Source: Gammaproteobacteria bacterium (lineage in GTDB: Bacteria; Pseudomonadota; Gammaproteobacteria; Xanthomonadales; Xanthomonadaceae). Taken from it: a stretch of 14,179 nucleotides of DNA. The notes under the pieces were generated by a model. The model was not told the origin of the DNA. It saw only the letters and a list, made by a program, of their open reading frames with translations, and ran no database searches. The position numbers and the translations under genes were made by a program. The stretch is from positions 1 through 14,179 of the forward strand of contig JAAZHF010000350.1 in assembly GCA_012510865.1 (NCBI GenBank), read 5' to 3'. Numbering within the stretch: the first letter of the stretch is position 1; every line of letters begins with the position of its first letter. Positions 1 to 8,291 of the stretch are shown piece after piece.

Positions 1-1545
1 GAGCGCCTGCAGCGCCCCGTCGTGCTGGTGGCCAGCGTCGACGACGGCACCAAGTCGTCGGAGATGCTCGAACTGCTCGAGGACATCCGCGCGCTGTCGG
101 ACAAGGTCTCGGTCGAGGTCTCGCGCGACGACGCCCACCGCAAGCCCTCCTTCGCCGTGACCTCGCCCGGCCACGACATCGACCTGCGCTTCGCCGGCCT
201 GCCGATGGGCCATGAGTTCACCTCGCTGGTGCTGGCGCTTCTGCAGGGGGGCGGCCATCCGTCGAAGGCCGCGCCGGAACTGCTGGAGCAGGTGCGTAAC
301 CTCGAGGGCGAATACCACTTCGAGACCTATTTCTCGCTCTCGTGCCAGAACTGCCCGGACGTGGTCCAGGCGCTTAACCTGGCCGCGGTGCTGAACCCCC
401 GCATCCACCACGTCGCCATCGACGGCGCCCTGTTCCAGGACGAGGTCGAGGCGCGCGAGGTGATGTCGGTGCCGACCGTGTTCCTCAACGGCGAGGTCTT
501 CGACCAGGGCCGCATGAACCTGGAGCAGATCGTCGCCAGGCTCGATACCGGCGCCGCGAAGCGCGAGGCCGCCGCCATCGCGAAGAAGGACGTGTTCGAC
601 GTGCTCGTGGTCGGCGGCGGACCCGCCGGCGCCGCGGCGGCGATCTATGCCGCGCGCAAGGGCATCCGCACCGGCGTGGTCTCCGAGCGCTTCGGCGGCC
701 AGGTGCTCGACACCATGGCGATCGAGAACTTCATTTCGGTGCCGGCGACCGAGGGCCCGCGCTTCGCGGCGCAGATGGAGGCCCACGTCCGCGAGTACGA
801 CGTCGACATCATGAACCTGCAGCGCGCGAAGGCCCTGGTCCAGGACGACGAGGGCGTCACCACGATCGAACTCGAGAGCGGCGCCAGCGTCCGCGGCCGC
901 AGCGTCGTGCTCGCCACGGGCGCGCGCTGGAGGCAGATGGGCGTCCCCGGCGAGGACCAGTACCGCAACAAGGGCGTGGCCTACTGCCCCCACTGCGACG
1001 GCCCGCTGTTCAAGGGCAAGCGCGTGGCGGTGATCGGCGGCGGCAACTCCGGCGTCGAGGCGGCGATCGACCTCGCGGGCATCGTCGACCACGTCACGCT
1101 GCTCGAGTTCGACAGCGTCCTGCGCGCCGACCAGGTGCTGCAGCGCAAGCTCCGCAGCCTGCCCAACGTGCGCATCATCACCTCCGCGCAGACCACCGAG
1201 GTGCTGGGCGACGGCAAGCGCGTGACCGGCCTCGTCTACCGCGACCGCGCCGGCGGGGACTCCCATCGCCTGGAGCTGGAGGGCGTCTTCGTGCAGATCG
1301 GCCTGCTGCCCAACACCGAGTGGCTCAAGGGCACGCTCGACCTCAGCCCGCGCGGCGAGATCCTGGTGGACGACCGCGGGCAGACCTCGCTCCCGGGGGT
1401 GTTCGCGGCAGGCGACGCGACCACGGTGCCGTACAAGCAGATCGTCATCGCCATGGGCGAGGGCGCCAAGGCCGCGCTGGGCGCGTTCGACCACCTGATC
1501 CGCAGCAGCAGCCCGGCGGCGGAAGCGGCGACGGCCGAAGCCTGA
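1..1545 (+). CDS. ahpF: Alkyl hydroperoxide reductase subunit F (5' end outside window)
   Basis: AhpF is the NADH- and FAD-dependent cytoplasmic reductase that recycles the peroxidase AhpC. The frame is open from base 1, and the first residues ERLQRPVV align with about residue 15 of E. coli AhpF, so roughly 14 residues and the start codon lie outside. Numbering from the first window codon: an N-terminal double-thioredoxin region with CQNC (C115, C118), the FAD-binding glycine motif GGGPAG (205-210), the catalytic disulfide CPHC (C329, C332), the NADH-binding GGGNSG (346-351), and a C-terminal GVFAAGD FAD motif. All redox centres are present, so the enzyme should be functional. oxyR begins 32 nt after the stop, matching the ahpF-oxyR co-transcription known in Xanthomonas. 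ahpC would be expected just upstream. Confidence 0.98.
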   Translation, partial: ERLQRPVVLVASVDDGTKSSEMLELLEDIRALSDKVSVEVSRDDAHRKPSFAVTSPGHDIDLRFAGLPMGHEFTSLVLALLQGGGHPSKAAPELLEQVRNLEGEYHFETYFSLSCQNCPDVVQALNLAAVLNPRIHHVAIDGALFQDEVEAREVMSVPTVFLNGEVFDQGRMNLEQIVARLDTGAAKREAAAIAKKDVFDVLVVGGGPAGAAAAIYAARKGIRTGVVSERFGGQVLDTMAIENFISVPATEGPRFAAQMEAHVREYDVDIMNLQRAKALVQDDEGVTTIELESGASVRGRSVVLATGARWRQMGVPGEDQYRNKGVAYCPHCDGPLFKGKRVAVIGGGNSGVEAAIDLAGIVDHVTLLEFDSVLRADQVLQRKLRSLPNVRIITSAQTTEVLGDGKRVTGLVYRDRAGGDSHRLELEGVFVQIGLLPNTEWLKGTLDLSPRGEILVDDRGQTSLPGVFAAGDATTVPYKQIVIAMGEGAKAALGAFDHLIRSSSPAAEAATAEA

Positions 1546-1560
1546 GCCGCCCTGCCCGCA

Positions 1561-1569
1561 GGACGAGGA
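1561..1569 (+). promoter_or_regulatory. Ribosome binding site that fixes the oxyR start
   Basis: The purine-rich GGACGAGGA sits about 8 nt before the ATG at 1578. It supports that start over in-frame upstream positions, which would lie inside ahpF. No promoter is evident in the 32-nt ahpF-oxyR gap. Confidence 0.6.
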
Positions 1570-1577
1570 ACACCGCC

Positions 1578-2531
1578 ATGAACCTGCGCGACCTCAGCTA
1601 CTTCATCGCCCTGGCCGACCACCTGCACTTCGGGCGGGCGGCCGCGGCGAGCTTCGTCAGCCAGCCGACCCTGTCGACCCAGATCCGCAAGCTGGAGGAG
1701 GAGCTGGGCGTGACCCTGGTCGAGCGGGCGCCCCGCAACGTGATGCTGACGCCGGCCGGTCGCGACGTCGCCGCGCGTGCGCGGCGGATCGCGGCCGACG
1801 TCGAGGAGATGCGCGAAGCCGCCCGGCGCAGCCAGGACCCCGAGGCCGGCACGGTGACCCTGGGGCTGTTCCCCACCCTCGGCCCCTACCTGCTGCCGCA
1901 CGTGGTGCAGGACATCCGGCGCCGCTTCCCCAGGCTTGAGCTGCTGCTGGTGGAAGAGAAGAGCGACGTCCTCCTGGAGCGCCTGCAGCAGGGCCGGCTC
2001 GACGCCGCCCTGCTCGCACTGCCGGTGAACGACGACCAGCTCGAGGTCGAGTTCCTGTTCGAGGAGCCCTTCGTGCTGGCCGTGCCCGAGTCCCACCCGC
2101 TGGCCGGCCGCGGCCCGCTGTCCCTCGGCGACCTGGCCGACGAACGCCTGCTGCTACTGGCCGACGGCCACTGCCTGCGCGACCAGGCGCTCGACGTCTG
2201 CCAGATGGCGGGCGCCGCCGAAAAGGCCGAGTTCCAGGCCACCAGCCTGGAGACCCTGCGCCAGATGGTGGCGGCCAACGTCGGCGTGACCCTGCTGCCG
2301 ACGCTGGCGGTCAAGCCGCCGGTCGCGCGCCCGGACAACATCCGGCTGGTGGACTTCCGCGCCCCGGCGCCCAGCCGGCGCATCGCCATGGTGTGGCGCC
2401 GGAGCACGGCGATGGGTGAATTCCTGCGCGGACTTGCCGGCATGTTGCGCGGGCTGCCGCCCGACCTGCTGGAGCCTCCCGCCCCGGACACCACGCTGCC
2501 GATCCACGTCCCGGGCGCGGCCGGCGTCTAG
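1578..2531 (+). CDS. oxyR: Peroxide-sensing LysR-type regulator OxyR
   Basis: OxyR is a LysR-family activator that senses hydrogen peroxide by forming a disulfide and switches on antioxidant genes such as ahpC, ahpF and katA. The product is 317 aa. It has an N-terminal winged helix-turn-helix (about residues 1-60, with the motif FVSQPTLSTQIRKLE) and a C-terminal LysR substrate-binding fold. The sensor motif DGHCLRDQALDVC places the two redox cysteines at exactly C199 and C208, the E. coli numbers, which separates it from other LysR proteins. It follows ahpF directly and is probably transcribed with it. Its stop codon overlaps, tail to tail, that of the minus-strand gene ending at 2528. Confidence 0.97.
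   Translation: MNLRDLSYFIALADHLHFGRAAAASFVSQPTLSTQIRKLEEELGVTLVERAPRNVMLTPAGRDVAARARRIAADVEEMREAARRSQDPEAGTVTLGLFPTLGPYLLPHVVQDIRRRFPRLELLLVEEKSDVLLERLQQGRLDAALLALPVNDDQLEVEFLFEEPFVLAVPESHPLAGRGPLSLGDLADERLLLLADGHCLRDQALDVCQMAGAAEKAEFQATSLETLRQMVAANVGVTLLPTLAVKPPVARPDNIRLVDFRAPAPSRRIAMVWRRSTAMGEFLRGLAGMLRGLPPDLLEPPAPDTTLPIHVPGAAGV
2528..2531. other. Shared convergent stop codons in palindromic CTAG
   Basis: The palindrome CTAG supplies TAG to oxyR (2529-2531, plus strand) and TAG to the convergent YiiX-like gene (2530-2528, minus strand). The two reading frames therefore overlap by two bases of stop codon with no intergenic space. No hairpin followed by a T tract was seen nearby, so transcripts from the two sides probably overlap. 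Confidence 0.9.
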
Positions 2532-3256
2532 TCCCCCCAGCGAAGCGTCCTGTAGTCGAAGCCGTCGTCCAGCCGCGGCTTGACGATGCGGAAATAGGGC
2601 GAGACGTCGAAGTCCCGCGGCACGAACAGCGACCAGTCGCGGATATGCAGGATCTCCCGCCGCGCCCTCGCGGCGCCGGGATGTTCCGGCGGGATCGACT
2701 CGACCAGCGGCAGGATCGGATAGCGGATCGATTCGAAGGCCTGTGCCAGGAGCGTGGAGCAGATCGCCCGCGTCGGGTCGCCGCTGCCCAGCGCCAGCAT
2801 CCGCCGCTTCATCGGCTCCGGCACCGGCACCCGGACCAGGTAGCGCAGCAGGTCGAACACGTTGCGCAGGTCGTAGCCGTTGCCCAGCCGCGCGCGCAGG
2901 AAGCCCAGCAATGCGTCCAGCTCGGCGGGCCCAAGGCCGACCGGGCGGCATATCCGCGTGTGCATGTCCGAATACAGCGACAGCGGCACCAGCCGCACGC
3001 CCTCGACGACGTCTGCCTCCACCAGCATCGCGGTCCCGCCCAGGCGGTCGCCGGCGTACAGCGCCGCGTGCGACCAGGTCGACTGGGTCAGGTACTTGAT
3101 GGCCGTCGACAGGCGGCTGGTGCCCTCCACCCGGAGGACATCGCCCGCCTGCAGCACGGCCCCAAGGTCCTCCGGCGTCGTGGCCGGCAGCGAACTGTGC
3201 CCCGCCCGGGGGCGGGCGAGGTAGCGCGCGAGCAGCGTGCCGAGGCGGTGGCGCAT
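2528..3256 (-). CDS. YiiX/YebB-like permuted papain-fold (C92) hydrolase
   Basis: The 242-aa product belongs to the circularly permuted NlpC/P60-papain group typified by E. coli YiiX. In these enzymes the catalytic His comes before the Cys, and the substrates are poorly known (amide or thioester bonds of peptides or lipids). Visible features are GDVLRVEG (38-45), the His motif [11 protein letters not shown] (H63), an acidic residue E80 in LVEADVVEG, and the Cys motif [11 protein letters not shown] (C166). The ATG at 3256 is chosen because homology begins soon after it and upstream sequence would overlap msrA; the longer frame to 3373 is not needed. No strong Shine-Dalgarno is visible. Unlike YiiX, there is no clear signal peptide or lipobox; the N-terminus [17 protein letters not shown] is basic and amphipathic. 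It starts 16 nt after the msrA stop, so co-transcription is likely. Confidence 0.8.
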   Translation of the reverse strand: MRHRLGTLLARYLARPRAGHSSLPATTPEDLGAVLQAGDVLRVEGTSRLSTAIKYLTQSTWSHAALYAGDRLGGTAMLVEADVVEGVRLVPLSLYSDMHTRICRPVGLGPAELDALLGFLRARLGNGYDLRNVFDLLRYLVRVPVPEPMKRRMLALGSGDPTRAICSTLLAQAFESIRYPILPLVESIPPEHPGAARARREILHIRDWSLFVPRDFDVSPYFRIVKPRLDDGFDYRTLRWGD

Positions 3257-3272
3257 GGCCGGCGGCGTGCGA

Positions 3273-3851
3273 TCAGGCGACGGCGCCCGCCTGGCAGCGG
3301 ACGCCCGTGCCCCCGAGGCCGCAGTAGCCGCCCGGGTGCTTCGACAGGTATTGCTGGTGCTCCTCTTCCGCATAGTGGAAGGGTGGCGCCGGATGCACGA
3401 TCTCCGTGGTGATCGCGCCGAACCCCGCGGCGCGGAGCCGCTGCTGGTAGGCGTCGCGGCTGGCCAGCGCCGCCGCGTACTGCGCGCGGGTGTCGCAGTG
3501 GATCACCGAACGGTACTGGCTGCCGACGTCGTTGCCCTGGCGCATGCCCTGGGTCGGGTCGTGCCCCTCCCAGAAGCGGGCAAGCAAGGCTTCGAAGGCG
3601 ATCACGGCGGGGTCGTAGACCACCCGCACCACCTCGGCGTGCCCGGTGCGGCCGCTGCAGACCTCCCGGTAGGACGGCCCGTCGGTCGTGCCGCCGGCGT
3701 AGCCGACGGCGGTCGTCTCGACCCCGCTGAGCGTCCAGAACAGGCGCTCGGCGCCCCAGAAGCAGCCCATGCCGAAGACCACCCGGGACAGGCCGGGGAA
3801 CTCGCCGCGCAGCGGGCGGCCGTGGACGTGGTGGACGTTGGAGGCATGCAT
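3273..3851 (-). CDS. msrA: Peptide methionine-(S)-sulfoxide reductase MsrA
   Basis: MsrA reduces the S epimer of methionine sulfoxide in oxidised proteins, using thioredoxin. The product is 192 aa, slightly shorter than E. coli MsrA (212 aa) because of a short N-terminus. The catalytic motif [10 protein letters not shown] gives C30. Other family blocks are [35 protein letters not shown] and the C-terminal [15 protein letters not shown], which provides recycling cysteines C177 and C186 (spacing 9, against 8 in E. coli). No MsrB domain is fused. The start at 3851 is supported by GGAG seven nt upstream. It is divergent from glnS across a 129-bp gap and leads the minus-strand unit with the YiiX-like gene. 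Its proximity to ahpF-oxyR fits a role in oxidative repair; OxyR control is possible but no site was identified. Confidence 0.97.
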   Translation of the reverse strand: MHASNVHHVHGRPLRGEFPGLSRVVFGMGCFWGAERLFWTLSGVETTAVGYAGGTTDGPSYREVCSGRTGHAEVVRVVYDPAVIAFEALLARFWEGHDPTQGMRQGNDVGSQYRSVIHCDTRAQYAAALASRDAYQQRLRAAGFGAITTEIVHPAPPFHYAEEEHQQYLSKHPGGYCGLGGTGVRCQAGAVA

Positions 3852-3858
3852 GTCCGGG

Positions 3859-3862
3859 CTCC
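3859..3862 (-). promoter_or_regulatory. Ribosome binding site of msrA
   Basis: On the minus strand GGAG lies 7 nt before the ATG at 3851. This is a good Shine-Dalgarno position and settles the msrA start. Confidence 0.6.
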
Positions 3863-3928
3863 GGTTCGGGGACCCCGATCATGGTCACGCGCCCGGCGCC
3901 ACGGCAAGCCTCGTCCGCGCCGCTCCGC

Positions 3929-3934
3929 TACACT
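3929..3934 (+). promoter_or_regulatory. Candidate -10 element for the glnS operon
   Basis: TACACT within CGCTACACTGC, in the msrA-glnS gap, resembles a sigma-70 -10 box. It would start transcription near 3941, giving a leader of about 40 nt. No convincing -35 is seen. The same CGCTA...TGC context recurs before two other transcription units in this window. Confidence 0.45.
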
Positions 3935-3980
3935 GCCCGGTCCCCGGCGCAGGCCCGCGCCCGCTTCCCCGACGACCCGC

Positions 3981-5728
<1,748 letters not shown>

Positions 5729-5732
<4 letters not shown>

Positions 5733-6307
5733 GCCTGCCCGCGCACGTCCGCCTGCAGCTTCCCGACTGGGTCGCCGGCACCATCGAGCCCGGCCGCGCC
5801 TTCCCCACCGACGCGGACAAGGTCGGGCTGGCGATCGCGCTGGCATCGCGCAACGTCGAAGCGGGCACGGGAGGGCCGTTCGGCGCGGCGCTCTTCGGGC
5901 CCGACGACCGCGTGGTCGCGGCCGGCGTGAACGTGGTGCTGCCGCAGTCGACCTCGCTCGCCCACGCCGAGAACATGGCCTACATGCTGGCACAGCAGGC
6001 CCTGGGGCGCGCGCGCCTCAACGTCGACGCCGACGGCCGGCCCTGCGGCCCGTACACCCTGGCGACCTCGGCCCAGCCCTGCTGCCAGTGCTACGGCGCC
6101 ACCATCTGGGCGGGCGTGGACCGCCTGCTGATCGGCGCCCGCGCCAGCGACGTGCACGAGCTGACCGAGTTCGACGAGGGGCCGCTGCCCGGGGACTGGC
6201 CGGGCGAACTGGCTCGCCGGGGAATCGCGCTCGTGCGCGACATCGCCCGCGACGAGGCGCGCGCCGTGCTGGCCGCCTACGGCAGCCGCGGCGGCCAGCG
6301 CTACTGA
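5729..6307 (+). CDS. Zinc-dependent nucleoside/nucleobase deaminase (COG0590-type)
   Basis: The 192-aa product belongs to the cytidine deaminase-like superfamily, which deaminates amino groups on bases through zinc-activated water. HAE at 79-81 supplies the zinc His and the proton-shuttling Glu; PCCQC at 117-121 supplies zinc cysteines C118 and C121. [10 protein letters not shown] (48-57) is the usual substrate-side strand. The segment [17 protein letters not shown] and a tail [14 protein letters not shown] look more like guanine-deaminase or other small-molecule members than TadA. The spacing from HAE to PCxxC (39 residues) is longer than in TadA or GuaD (about 30), and the Glu usually before PC is Gln. 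The true substrate is unknown. It overlaps glnS by ATGA and precedes rlmM, so it should be translated with these RNA-related genes. Confidence 0.85.
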
Positions 6308-6336
6308 TGGCGGCGCCCGCGCAGGGCGGCGCATGA
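6307..6336 (+). CDS. Possible nine-codon minicistron linking the deaminase gene to rlmM
   Basis: An ATG at 6307 shares one base with the deaminase stop (TGATG). It opens a frame encoding MAAPAQGGA, whose TGA at 6334-6336 overlaps the rlmM ATG at 6333 (ATGA). The geometry would let ribosomes terminate, reinitiate and hand over to rlmM across a 25-nt gap with only a weak SD (AGGGCGG). The peptide itself is unlikely to have a function. Chance occurrence is possible in such GC-rich sequence. Confidence 0.3.
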   Translation: MAAPAQGGA

Positions 6337-7415
6337 GCGGCGGCCTGCTCTGCTACTGCCGCAGCGGCTTCGAGCCCGAGCTGGCCGCCGAACTCGGCGA
6401 GCGCGCGGCGGCCGCCGGCCACCACGGCTACGCAGACACCGCGCGCGGATCGGGATTCGTGCGCTTCCCCGTCCCGGGCGGCGACGCCGGCGCCCTGTCG
6501 CGCGCGCTGCCCTGGCGGCGGCTCGTGTTCGCGCGCCAGAAACTCGTGCTGCTCGACGAACTCGCCGGCATCGATACCGGGGATCGCGTCGGTGCCGTGC
6601 TCGCGGCGCTGGAGCCACGCGCCGCCGCGTCCACCGGCCGCGGGACCGGATTCGGGTCGCTGGTGGTCGAGCATCCCGACAGCGACGCGGCGCGTCCGCT
6701 CGCGGGCCTCGCACGGGCCCTGGGCAACGCGCTCCGCCCGGCGCTGCGGAAGGCGGGCCTGCTCGCCGCCGGCGACGATCCCCGCCTGCCTCGGCTGCAT
6801 GCCTGCCTGCTGGCCGGCGATCACCTGCTGCTGGCGACCGCGGATCCCGCCGACGCATCCCCGTATCCGATGGGTGCCCCGCGGCTGCGCCTGCACCGCG
6901 AGGCCCCCTCGCGCTCGGCGCTGAAGCTCGAGGAGGCGTTCCTGACCCTGCTCGGCGACCGCGAGCGCGAGCGCCTGCTTCGCCCGGGACTCACCGCGGC
7001 CGACCTGGGCGCGGCCCCGGGGGGCTGGACCTGGGTCCTGCAGCGCGCGGGTCTCCAGGTCACCGCGGTCGACAACGGGCCGCTGCGCCCGCACGTCCTG
7101 CAGGCCGGCGGCGTGGAACACCTGCGCGAGGACGGCTTCCGCTGGCAGCCGCCGCGGACCCTCGACTGGATGGTCTGCGACATGGTCGAGCAGCCGCGGC
7201 GCGTCGCTTCGCGGATGGCGACCTGGTTCCGCGAAGGCTGGTGCCGGCAGGCCGTGTTCAACCTGAAGCTGCCCATGAAGAAGCGCTGGCTGGAAACCCG
7301 GCTGTGCCTCGACCTGTTCCAGGAGGAGGCCGGCCGGCCGCTGGAGCTGCGGGCACGCCAGCTCTACCACGACCGCGAGGAGATCACGGTGGTGGCGCTG
7401 CCGAACGGCCGCTGA
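6333..7415 (+). CDS. rlmM: 23S rRNA (cytidine-2498-2'-O)-methyltransferase RlmM
   Basis: RlmM (formerly YgdE) methylates the 2'-O of C2498 in 23S rRNA using S-adenosylmethionine. The product is 360 aa against 366 in E. coli. The N-terminal part (about 1-190) carries the THUMP-like RNA-binding region. The C-terminal Rossmann methyltransferase has SRSALKLEEAF (K198), the SAM loop DLGAAPGGWT (224-233), VDNGPLR, VCDMVE (D283), FNLKLPMKK (K312) and YHDREE (E349 or E350). Together these give the K-D-K-E set of RrmJ-type 2'-O-methyltransferases. It is the last gene of the glnS-deaminase unit and its start may be reached by coupling through the minicistron at 6307. No strong terminator follows; a small CAGCC/GGCTG stem lies at 7431-7447 without a T tract. 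Confidence 0.96.
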   Translation: MSGGLLCYCRSGFEPELAAELGERAAAAGHHGYADTARGSGFVRFPVPGGDAGALSRALPWRRLVFARQKLVLLDELAGIDTGDRVGAVLAALEPRAAASTGRGTGFGSLVVEHPDSDAARPLAGLARALGNALRPALRKAGLLAAGDDPRLPRLHACLLAGDHLLLATADPADASPYPMGAPRLRLHREAPSRSALKLEEAFLTLLGDRERERLLRPGLTAADLGAAPGGWTWVLQRAGLQVTAVDNGPLRPHVLQAGGVEHLREDGFRWQPPRTLDWMVCDMVEQPRRVASRMATWFREGWCRQAVFNLKLPMKKRWLETRLCLDLFQEEAGRPLELRARQLYHDREEITVVALPNGR

Positions 7416-7430
7416 AGGCGGGGGCACGTT

Positions 7431-7447
7431 CAGCCGGCGGAAGGCTG
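7431..7447. other. Weak hairpin after rlmM
   Basis: CAGCC (7431-7435) and GGCTG (7443-7447) can form a 5-bp stem with a 7-nt loop, 15 nt after the rlmM stop. No U tract follows. It is at best a weak terminator or RNA end-stabilising stem. Confidence 0.2.
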
Positions 7448-7477
7448 CGCCTGACCCGGGCTTCATCGGGGCCGCGC

Positions 7478-7483
7478 TAGCGT
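7478..7483 (+). promoter_or_regulatory. Candidate -10 element for the EF-hand gene
   Basis: TAGCGT within CGCTAGCGTGC, 31 nt before the ATG at 7515, has the same CGCTA...TGC frame as the candidate boxes at 3929 and 10736. There is no clear -35. Its position in the only sizeable gap between rlmM and the next gene supports a separate transcription start. Confidence 0.35.
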
Positions 7484-7500
7484 GCGCAGCGACGCCACCA

Positions 7501-7505
7501 GAGGA
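7501..7505 (+). promoter_or_regulatory. Ribosome binding site that decides the start of the EF-hand gene
   Basis: GAGGA lies 9 nt before ATG 7515. It favours this start over the in-frame GTG at 7482, which has no such site and would add a non-hydrophobic stretch ahead of the signal peptide. Confidence 0.6.
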
Positions 7506-7514
7506 CCCCCAGCC

Positions 7515-8276
7515 ATGATCCGCACCGGGCAGTTCCATCCCCTCGCCATCGCCCTCCTCGCCTGCGGCCTCGCCGCGAGCGGCCCGCTGTTCGCGCAGGC
7601 CGCCGGCACGTCCGGGACGACGGTCCGCGCGAAGTCCAATGCCACCGCCGCCCACCAGGACGCACGCGCCGCCGACGCGGACGCACGCCGCGCCAGGGAG
7701 GCCGCCGCCGAGGCCGCCGCGCAGCGCGACGCGGGCGCGGTCACGGCGCACGGCCAGGCCCAGGCGGTGTACAGCGCATGGCAGGCCGACGAAGCCTCGC
7801 GACGCGCGGAGCAGGCGGCTTACTCTGCGCGGCGCGCCGCCAACGACGCGGGCGCGGCCAGCACGATCGCCAATGACGGCATCGCGCTGCCCGCCGAGAC
7901 CGCCGTGCGCTCCAGCGCTGCCGCCGGCACCGCCAGCGCGGCCGGCAGCGAGGCCCGCCGCGCCGCGATGGAGGCGCAGGCCGCCGCCAGCGAGGCGCGC
8001 GCCGCCGCCACCGAACCGCCGCCCCCGCCTCCCGCGCCGCTGCCCGCGCCTGCGCCGATGCCCAGCGAGCCGCAGGTCACGATCACGTCGAGCCCGTCGA
8101 ATTCGGTCGTCGGCGACTACCACATCGACATGGCGGCGCTCGACGCCAACGGCGACGGCCGCCTGAACCGGAACGAGGCGCGGGCGAACGCGACGCTGAG
8201 CGCGGAGTTCGCCGCCGTCGACAACGACGGCAACGGCGTTCTGGACGCGGCGGAACTGAAGGGCTGGATGCGCTGA
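7515..8276 (+). CDS. Exported Ala-rich protein with C-terminal EF-hand pair
   Basis: I do not recognise a named gene; the 253-aa product is described from its parts. Residues 1-29 form an export signal: R3, a hydrophobic core PLAIALLACGLA, and an AQA cleavage site after A29. C17 in LLAC could be a poor lipobox, so a lipoprotein is not excluded. Residues 40-167 are extremely Ala-rich, with regularly spaced Arg, Glu, Asp and Gln, as expected for a long helix or coiled coil. Residues 168-186 are a Pro-rich linker. The C-terminus holds two calcium-binding loops, DANGDGRLNRNE (210-221) and DNDGNGVLDAAE (236-247), each with the canonical 1-3-5-12 ligands and Gly at position 6. The architecture suggests a periplasmic or surface Ca2+-responsive protein of unknown partner. 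It stands alone: rlmM ends 99 nt upstream, and ubiI is convergent 15 nt downstream. Confidence 0.8.
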   Translation: MIRTGQFHPLAIALLACGLAASGPLFAQAAGTSGTTVRAKSNATAAHQDARAADADARRAREAAAEAAAQRDAGAVTAHGQAQAVYSAWQADEASRRAEQAAYSARRAANDAGAASTIANDGIALPAETAVRSSAAAGTASAAGSEARRAAMEAQAAASEARAAATEPPPPPPAPLPAPAPMPSEPQVTITSSPSNSVVGDYHIDMAALDANGDGRLNRNEARANATLSAEFAAVDNDGNGVLDAAELKGWMR

Positions 8277-8288
8277 GCCGCCGGCGGC
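8277..8288. repeat. Perfect 12-bp palindrome between convergent genes
   Basis: GCCGCCGGCGGC reads the same on both strands and fills most of the 15-bp gap between the EF-hand gene stop (8274-8276) and the ubiI stop (8294-8292). The two stops extend into TGAG...CTCA. It may end or stabilise both transcripts, but there is no T tract and such palindromes are common at this GC content. Confidence 0.35.
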
Positions 8289-8291
8289 CCC

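Noticed and set aside
3237..3980. An N-terminal extension of glnS by about 248 codons
   Set aside because: The extension reads antisense through msrA and the end of the YiiX-like gene; GlnRS homology starts shortly after the ATG at 3981.
6018..8123. A minus-strand open frame of 701 codons opposite the deaminase, rlmM and EF-hand genes
   Set aside because: It crosses three genes and their gaps in antisense and has only Arg/Gly/Ala-rich repeats in translation.
7515..8276. Tandem DNA repeat in the Ala-rich region
   Set aside because: GCC/GCG codons recur, but I found no fixed repeat unit; this is codon-level low complexity, not a repeat array.
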